DNA from: Rhizobacter sp. Root404 | GTDB taxonomy: Bacteria > Pseudomonadota > Gammaproteobacteria > Burkholderiales > Burkholderiaceae_C | Assembly (NCBI RefSeq): GCF_001425865.1 | Contig: NZ_LMDS01000005.1 | Span: 380,209 to 444,208, forward strand | Length of the DNA stretch: 64,000 bases | Reading direction: 5' to 3' | Shown here: piece by piece, positions 59,249 to 64,000 of the stretch | Layout: each line of letters opens with the position of its first letter | Numbering within the stretch: the stretch's first letter is position 1 | The notes under the pieces: model-generated | Seen by the model: the letters and a program-made list of their open reading frames with translations, nothing else | The model's database searches: none | Told to the model about the DNA's origin: nothing | Translations under genes and position numbers: made by a program

Positions 59249-60211
59249 TTATGCGCCGATCTGCCGGTCCTTCGGCGCGGCGGTGCGCTCGATCGCGGCC
59301 AACGCGCGCATCAGGCAGTCGACCTGCTGCGTCAACGGTGCCGGCGCCGGCTTCTCGCCGCTGACCACGGCCTGGATGTAGACGGCCGTCGTCGCCGCGT
59401 AGATCTCGCGCGGCAGCACCGGCAGTTCGGTCAGCACGCCTTCATGGGCGGCACGCGACAAGTCGGCACGCCGCTGGCCGCCGATGAACACGTCGAGCTT
59501 CGGGGCGCGGCGCGGATCGGCGACGGGCTCGCCTTCGGTACCGCGCATCAGGACCGCATTGGCGCCGGTGTGCGCGAGGAATTCGGCCAGCGCGTTCGCG
59601 TACTCCGGGTGCGTGTGGTTCACGACCCGCAGCGACGCATCGGTGGTGCACGGCCCGAGCAGCTTGGCGATCGTGTGGCCGGAGTTGCGCAGGCCGACGA
59701 TGCGGCGCACGTCGAGCAGGCGCGCGAGCGGCGGGCACAGGTCGGCGGTGGCGATGAAGACCGGCTCGCGCCGTGCCCAGCCGTTCTCGATCTCCTCGGC
59801 GTCGCGCGCGAACGGCAGACCCAGGTCGCGGAAGATCTCGGCGGTGCTGACGCGGCCGGCGTCGCTCATCGGCCCGTGCACCAGGACCTGCGCGCCTTCC
59901 TGCGCGAGCAACAACGCCAGCAGCGGCGTCAGGTTCGGCAGCTTGCGGGCGCCGTTGTAGGACGGCAGCACCACCGTCGGGCGCGACGGGCGCAACGGGA
60001 TGCAGCGCTCGTGCGCCGCTTGCAGGAAGCCGCTCAGCTCCGCGGTCGATTCGCCCTTGATGCGCATCGCCAGCGCGAACGCGCCGACTTCGAGATCGGT
60101 GACCTGGCCGTCGAGAACCTGGCTCATCAGGTCGTGCGCCTGCACTTCGGTCAGCGACCGTGCGCCGTCCTTGCCGCGGCCGATTTCCTTGATGTAGCGG
60201 GTGATCGTCAT
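59249..60211 (-). CDS. ybiB: DNA-binding protein YbiB
   Basis: 320 residues. Resembles anthranilate phosphoribosyltransferase (TrpD2 fold) but lacks its role; E. coli YbiB binds nucleic acids and belongs to the LexA regulon. Marks: TITRYIKEIGRGKDGARSLT at the start, LEVGAFALAMRIKGES in the helical domain, and IVGLRNSGHTIAKLLGPCTT with VVNHTHPEYA in the central fold. ATG 60211 is fixed by family alignment. Divergent from the GGDEF gene across about 270 bases in which I see no recognisable gene. Confidence 0.92.
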   Translation of the reverse strand: MTITRYIKEIGRGKDGARSLTEVQAHDLMSQVLDGQVTDLEVGAFALAMRIKGESTAELSGFLQAAHERCIPLRPSRPTVVLPSYNGARKLPNLTPLLALLLAQEGAQVLVHGPMSDAGRVSTAEIFRDLGLPFARDAEEIENGWARREPVFIATADLCPPLARLLDVRRIVGLRNSGHTIAKLLGPCTTDASLRVVNHTHPEYANALAEFLAHTGANAVLMRGTEGEPVADPRRAPKLDVFIGGQRRADLSRAAHEGVLTELPVLPREIYAATTAVYIQAVVSGEKPAPAPLTQQVDCLMRALAAIERTAAPKDRQIGA

Positions 60212-60485
60212 TCGTCTTGTCTCCGCAGCGCGGTTCGCAATTTTCAGGCCCGAATCCCAGCCTGCAACATTCCATGACAGATCGGTGGAATTGCCCGGAC
60301 CAGCGGAAAACCTGCCGAGCGGCCGCGTCCGAACCAATATCACACGTGGTGCGCACGGCTATGATCAAGTTAGGGGTGTGGCTGCGTTTTTCGCCTCGTG
60401 GCGCTTGCCATCGTGCAGCCCCACGCCCAAGATTGTTGAAGCGCCGGCGTGACGCCCGGTCGATTCCGCCGAGGACGATGGAGTG

Positions 60486-61535
60486 ATGAACGAGAGCACA
60501 CCGGCCCTGCCGCAGGAGCGCATCCAGGACGTGCGTCGCCTGGCGGATACGCTCGGGGTCCAGGAAGCGGCGCTCGCGAGCGTGCTGATGGATCTGCTCG
60601 ATCGCGTCGATGTGCTGCTGTCCATCAAGGACGTCGCCAGCGGTCGCTACCTGCACGTGAATGCAGCCATGGCTGCGCTGTTCGGACGCGACGTCGCGGC
60701 GATGGTGGGTGCCGCCGATGCGGAACTGCTGGAGCCCGCGCAGACCGCGGCCATGCGCGCTGCCGAGCAGAGCGCGCTTGCCCATGCCGCGCCCACGTTG
60801 AGCGAACACCGCATCGATCGCGATGGACGCAAGCGAGAGTTCCGCGTCACCCGCCTGCCGTTGCCGCGCGCCGACGGCGCCGCCGCGCGGCATGTGCTGG
60901 CAGCGTGGGTCGAGCAAACCACCGCGCACCAGCGCGAGCACCAGTTGCAGCGGGCGCTGGCGCAACTCGAGCAGCAGCAGGTCGCCGCCGAGGCCCAACG
61001 CCGGGAGATGGCCGACAACGGCTTGCGCGACAGCGCCACCGGCCTGTACCAGCGGTTGCACTTCGACGACCAGCTGCGGCGCGAGGTCGATCTGTCGTCG
61101 CGCGAACATCGCGAGTTCGCGCTCGTCTCGATCGCGCTCGATCCGCTGAGCGATGCGGTCAAGGCACTCGGCGCCGACGCCCGCGGCCGCGTGCTCGAGG
61201 CGCTCGGCCGCCTCCTGCGCAGCAACACCCGGGCGATGGACGCCTCATGCCGCCTCGACGAAGACCGCTTCGCGATCCTGTTGTCCGGCGTCGGCCTGGC
61301 CACCGCGCATTCGCGCATGGAAGGGCTGCGGCGCCAGTGCGCGACCCAGATCGTCGTCCTCGAAGGGCGCGACCTCGGGTTCACGGTGTCGATGGGTGTC
61401 GCGAGCTTCCCGCACACCGCGCATTCGGAGGCCGACCTGATGGACGCCGCCGACACCGCGCTGCGCGAGGCGCAGAAGCGCGGCGGCAACCACGTCGCGC
61501 TGGCCAGCATCCGGTTCGAGCTCGGCGCCACCTGA
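60486..61535 (+). CDS. PAS and degenerate GGDEF domain protein
   Basis: 349 residues. An N-terminal PAS domain (about 40-150): VDVLLSIKDVASGRYLHVNA and LGRDVAAMVG-like GRDVAAMVGAADAELL. A coiled-coil linker (HQLQRALAQLEQQQVAAEAQ) precedes a diguanylate-cyclase fold (about 185-349). At the active-site turn the expected GGDEF is replaced by DEDRF in CRLDEDRFAILLSG, so cyclase activity is very unlikely; it may bind c-di-GMP or another protein. ATG 60486 is preferred over GTG 60483. No phosphodiesterase domain. Confidence 0.85.
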   Translation: MNESTPALPQERIQDVRRLADTLGVQEAALASVLMDLLDRVDVLLSIKDVASGRYLHVNAAMAALFGRDVAAMVGAADAELLEPAQTAAMRAAEQSALAHAAPTLSEHRIDRDGRKREFRVTRLPLPRADGAAARHVLAAWVEQTTAHQREHQLQRALAQLEQQQVAAEAQRREMADNGLRDSATGLYQRLHFDDQLRREVDLSSREHREFALVSIALDPLSDAVKALGADARGRVLEALGRLLRSNTRAMDASCRLDEDRFAILLSGVGLATAHSRMEGLRRQCATQIVVLEGRDLGFTVSMGVASFPHTAHSEADLMDAADTALREAQKRGGNHVALASIRFELGAT

Positions 61536-61554
61536 CGCGGCGCCTGGCGCCGGT

Positions 61555-62369
61555 TCAGAGCCGGGTCGACTTGTAGACCATGTAGGCCGCGAGGCCGAAC
61601 AGCAGCGCCGCGAACACCCGCTTCAGCTGGCGCATGTCCATGCGGTGCGCCGTGCGCGCACCGAACGGCGCGGTGAGCACGCTGGCGATCGAGATCGTCA
61701 CCAGCGCGGGCAGGTACAGGTAGCCGATCGTGCCGGATGGCATGTCGCGCAGCGACCAGCCGGCGACCATGTAGCCGACCGTTCCGGCCACCGCGATCGG
61801 AAATCCCAATGCCGCGGAGGTCGCGACGGCGTTGTGGATCTTGACGTTGCACCAGGTCATGAACGGCACCGAGACGAACGCGCCGCCAGCGCCGACCAGC
61901 GCGGCGAACAGGCCGATGACGCCGCCGGCGCCGAGCATGCCGGCGGTGCCGGGCAGCTGGCGCGACGGCTTCGGCTTGCGGTCGATCAGCATCTGCGTGG
62001 CCGAGAAGCCGACGAACAGCGCGAACAGCAGCGCCAGCACGGGCGAGGGCAGCGCCTTGGCCAGCTGCGCGCCGAGCAGCGAGCCGATCACGATGCCGGG
62101 CGCGAGCAACCGCGCCACCGACCAGAGCACGGCGCCGCGCTGGTGGTGCGCGCGCACCGAGGCGATCGAGGTGAAGCAGATCGTCGCCAGCGAGGTGGCG
62201 ATCGCCATCTTGACGACGTGTTCGGCCGGCATGCCCTTGCTCGACAGCAGGAAGGTCATGAACGGCACCAGCAGCATGCCCCCGCCGATGCCGAGCAGCC
62301 CGGCCAGGAAGCCGGTGAAGCAGCCGAGCACCAGCAGCTCGAGCACGAGCTGCGCCCCGAGCCCGCCGG

Positions 62370-62373
<4 letters not shown>
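61555..62373 (-). CDS. TSUP-family transporter
   Basis: 272 residues, seven or eight hydrophobic helices. The two TSUP repeats show LGCFTGFLAGLLGIGGGMLL and MLGAGGVIGLFAALVGAGGA followed by FVSVPFMTWCNVKIHNAVAT. More typical of the family than the TSUP protein of the dicarboxylate cluster and not closely similar to it. Small-anion transport (sulfite or organosulfur compounds) is the family role. ATG 62373 overlaps the EVE gene's stop by four bases, so it is co-translated with the EVE protein. Confidence 0.88.
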
Positions 62374-62837
<464 letters not shown>

Positions 62838-62864
62838 CGTGCGAGACCGAGAGTGGGAGAAAGA

Positions 62865-63044
62865 AAGGTGTCCGCCGCAAACCATGAGCCGCATTCCTGA
62901 ACCAGGAGTTCAGGTGGGCGAGGTCAGCCCGGCTTCGGGTTCATCTGACGCGAGACGATCACACCAACCGGGCGATGTTCCAAGCCCTTGCTCTACAGAG
63001 CATAGGTTCAAGGAAATATAAAACTCACGCGGATGCGACGGACG
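62865..63044 (-). ncRNA. ssrS: 6S RNA
   Basis: About 180 nt in the gap between zapA and the EVE gene. The ends pair: GTCCGTCGCA (63043-63034) with TGCGGCGGAC (62879-62870), ten pairs. An inner stem pairs TTCCTTGAACC (63015-63005) with GGTTCAGGAA (62903-62894). Conserved pieces match E. coli 6S RNA in order: CGGTTGGTGTGATCG against GCGGTTGGTGAGCATGC, GAAGCC, a GAAC...GTTC hairpin before GGCTCATGGTTTGCGGCGG. 6S RNA mimics an open promoter and sequesters sigma-70 RNA polymerase in stationary phase. Exact ends are estimates from the closing stem and the -10 box. Confidence 0.88.
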
Positions 63045-63049
63045 AATTC

Positions 63050-63055
63050 ATTCTA
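63050..63055 (-). promoter_or_regulatory. 6S RNA promoter -10 box
   Basis: Minus-strand TAGAAT, five of six to consensus, ending seven bases before the first base of the 6S closing stem, so the predicted start and the stem agree. The -35 position is poor (ACGCAC). Confidence 0.55.
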
Positions 63056-63082
63056 TGCCGCATGCGTGACGCGTGCGTGGAT

Positions 63083-63394
63083 TCAGAGCAATTGCCCGTC
63101 GGCGCCGAGGGCCTGGTCGAGGCGTGCGATCAGGTTGTCGATGTCGACTTCGCCCGCCGGGGTGGCGCTCGCCGCCGACGCGGGCCGCGCCGCCGGCCGG
63201 CCGGCGAGCGCATAGGCGAGATTGAGCGCCGCGAGCACCGCGATGCGTTCGCGCGCCTTGACCTTGCCGCCGTCGCGGATCGCGCTCATCTCGCGGTCGA
63301 CGTTGCCGACCGCCTCGATCAGCGCCGCTTCGCCGCCGTCGGGGCAGCCGAGCAGGTAGCTCTGCCCGAGGATCGTCACTTCCATCTGCTTCAT
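63083..63394 (-). CDS. zapA: Cell division protein ZapA
   Basis: 103 residues. Binds and bundles FtsZ at the division ring. N-terminal globular part MKQMEVTILGQSYLLGCPDG then AALIEAVGNVDREMSAIRDG; the coiled coil runs through ERIAVLAALNLAYALAG. The low-complexity linker of Ala and Pro (about 68-83) and the tail DNLIARLDQALGADGQ are usual for beta-proteobacterial ZapA. ATG 63394 overlaps the upstream ZapB-like stop by four bases, and the 6S RNA gene lies downstream, a conserved arrangement. Confidence 0.94.
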   Translation of the reverse strand: MKQMEVTILGQSYLLGCPDGGEAALIEAVGNVDREMSAIRDGGKVKARERIAVLAALNLAYALAGRPAARPASAASATPAGEVDIDNLIARLDQALGADGQLL

Positions 63395-63630
63395 GCGCGG
63401 TCGCTCCCGGGGGTGTCGTTGCCGGTCGAGGCGGGCGCCGCTTCCACGGGCAGGCGTTCGAGCAGCGCATCGATGCGGCTGCGCGCCGCGTTCAGGCGCG
63501 AGCGCAGGTTGTCGCGTTCGTGGGTCACGGTGGCCAGCTGCTGCTCGAGCAGCGTGCTGGTGCGCTGCAATTCGGCATGCCGCAGGAGCAGGCGCTCGAC
63601 GCGGTCGGCGAGTTCTTCGATCTTCGACAT
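63391..63630 (-). CDS. ZapB-like coiled-coil protein
   Basis: 79 residues. An almost continuous heptad coiled coil (MSKIEELADRVERLLLRHAE; TLLEQQLATVTHERDNLRSR) over residues 1-60, then a disordered Ser/Gly/Asp tail. Size, coiled coil and coupling to zapA suggest the betaproteobacterial division-associated small protein (TIGR02449-like). It may work with ZapA at the Z ring. The ATGA overlap with zapA indicates co-translation. Divergent from the cobalamin riboswitch transcript. Confidence 0.82.
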   Translation of the reverse strand: MSKIEELADRVERLLLRHAELQRTSTLLEQQLATVTHERDNLRSRLNAARSRIDALLERLPVEAAPASTGNDTPGSDRA

Positions 63631-63681
63631 GGCGCGCGACGTGGGGCTGGAGGGTGCGCCATTGTAGAGGCGCGCTCCGAC

Positions 63682-63687
63682 TAGAAT
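63682..63687 (+). promoter_or_regulatory. Promoter -10 box of the riboswitch transcript
   Basis: TAGAAT, the same hexamer as at the 6S gene, seven bases before the first aptamer bases. No good -35 hexamer at 16-18 bases upstream. Confidence 0.5.
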
Positions 63688-63690
63688 GCA

Positions 63691-63910
63691 CGCTGTTGGT
63701 GCCCGTGCCGGCGTTCAGTCGGCACAGTTAAACGGGAAGCAGAAGAGCGTCCTCGACGCTCGAATCTGCGCTGCCCCCGCAACGGTACGGCGGACGAAGT
63801 CGATGGGGTCAGCCTCGTCGCTTCCGCTCTCGCGCACATGCCACTGAAGGCCGGTCCGGCTTCGGGAAGGTCGCGAGGGTCGCTCCGCCAGCCCGGATAC
63901 CGGCCAACGA
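63691..63910 (+). promoter_or_regulatory. Cobalamin (B12) riboswitch
   Basis: All conserved blocks of the adenosyl-/aquocobalamin aptamer appear in order: GTTGGTGCC at the 5' end, AACGGGAA, GAATCTGCGCTGCCCCCGCAACGGTA with the B12-box core, GCCACTG, CGGGAAGG, and AGCCCGGATACCGGCC closing the aptamer. It folds around the vitamin and usually shuts off translation or transcription of btuB-like receptors or cobalamin genes. The rest of the window (63911-64000) is leader, with no complete gene; the target lies past the end on the plus strand. Confidence 0.95.
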
Positions 63911-64000
63911 GCGGACGCGTGTCTCACCGAGGCGCGCGGCCATGTCGCAAGTGCCCGCGGGGAAGCGGGTCGCCTGCCATTCGTCAGAGCTTGTCCATCA

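Overview
The window looks like chromosomal DNA of a high-GC member of the Burkholderiales (Betaproteobacteria). The evidence is the order pyrG-kdsA-eno-ftsB on one strand, zapA followed by a 6S RNA gene, yqeY next to rpsU, several periplasmic Bug (TctC-type) solute receptors, an Anbu peptidase beside mutS, and the strong third-position GC bias. No tRNA, rRNA, CRISPR array or complete insertion sequence was seen. Genes are dense, and stop/start overlaps of one to four bases are frequent.

Layout. 1-5463: a winged-helix-like regulator coupled to a cut-off gene, an MscS channel, a decayed chloroperoxidase remnant, and small envelope or hypothetical genes (DUF1615 lipoprotein, DUF2189, YciI-like). 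5475-14087 is accessory in character. It holds a glutathione transferase, a MarR regulator with three matching operator-like sites next to a DoxX/SMP-30 fusion gene, a GMC oxidoreductase, a phytase-like esterase, an integrase N-terminal scrap and two secreted proteins of unknown role. 14088-20018 is a complete tripartite RND efflux operon (permease, adaptor, outer-membrane lipoprotein). 20039-25408: a lipoprotein hydrolase, MarC, an M81 peptidase, a DUF455 ferritin-like protein, gamma carbonic anhydrase and Hsp33.

25436-39386 is a long minus-strand housekeeping run. Read in the direction of transcription it is suhB, a FUSC permease, mutS, Anbu, a hydrolase, pyrG, kdsA, eno, ftsB, pnuC, a NadR-type kinase and a zinc-ribbon protein. 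39498-46605 holds trmJ, cysE, a LysM/FecR protein, mogA, darP, pmbA, a DUF442 protein, yqeY and rpsU, with clear promoter and terminator signals at rpsU.

46771-56850 is the most system-like part: a LysR regulator divergent from ten co-oriented genes. These encode an iron-sulfur subunit and two small membrane subunits of a succinate dehydrogenase/fumarate reductase-type complex, a Bug receptor, both halves of a class I hydro-lyase (fumarase/tartrate dehydratase type), the flavoprotein subunit, a second Bug receptor, a thiamine-diphosphate enzyme and a TSUP transporter. The flavoprotein has Cys where the FAD-binding His normally sits. Together they suggest uptake and conversion of a C4-dicarboxylate-like acid; the substrate cannot be told from sequence.

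56851-63630: a HI0933-type flavoprotein, a sterol-desaturase-like hydroxylase, YbiB, a degenerate GGDEF protein, a second TSUP transporter, an EVE-domain protein, the 6S RNA gene, zapA and a ZapB-like coiled coil. The window closes with a complete cobalamin riboswitch whose target gene lies beyond the end.
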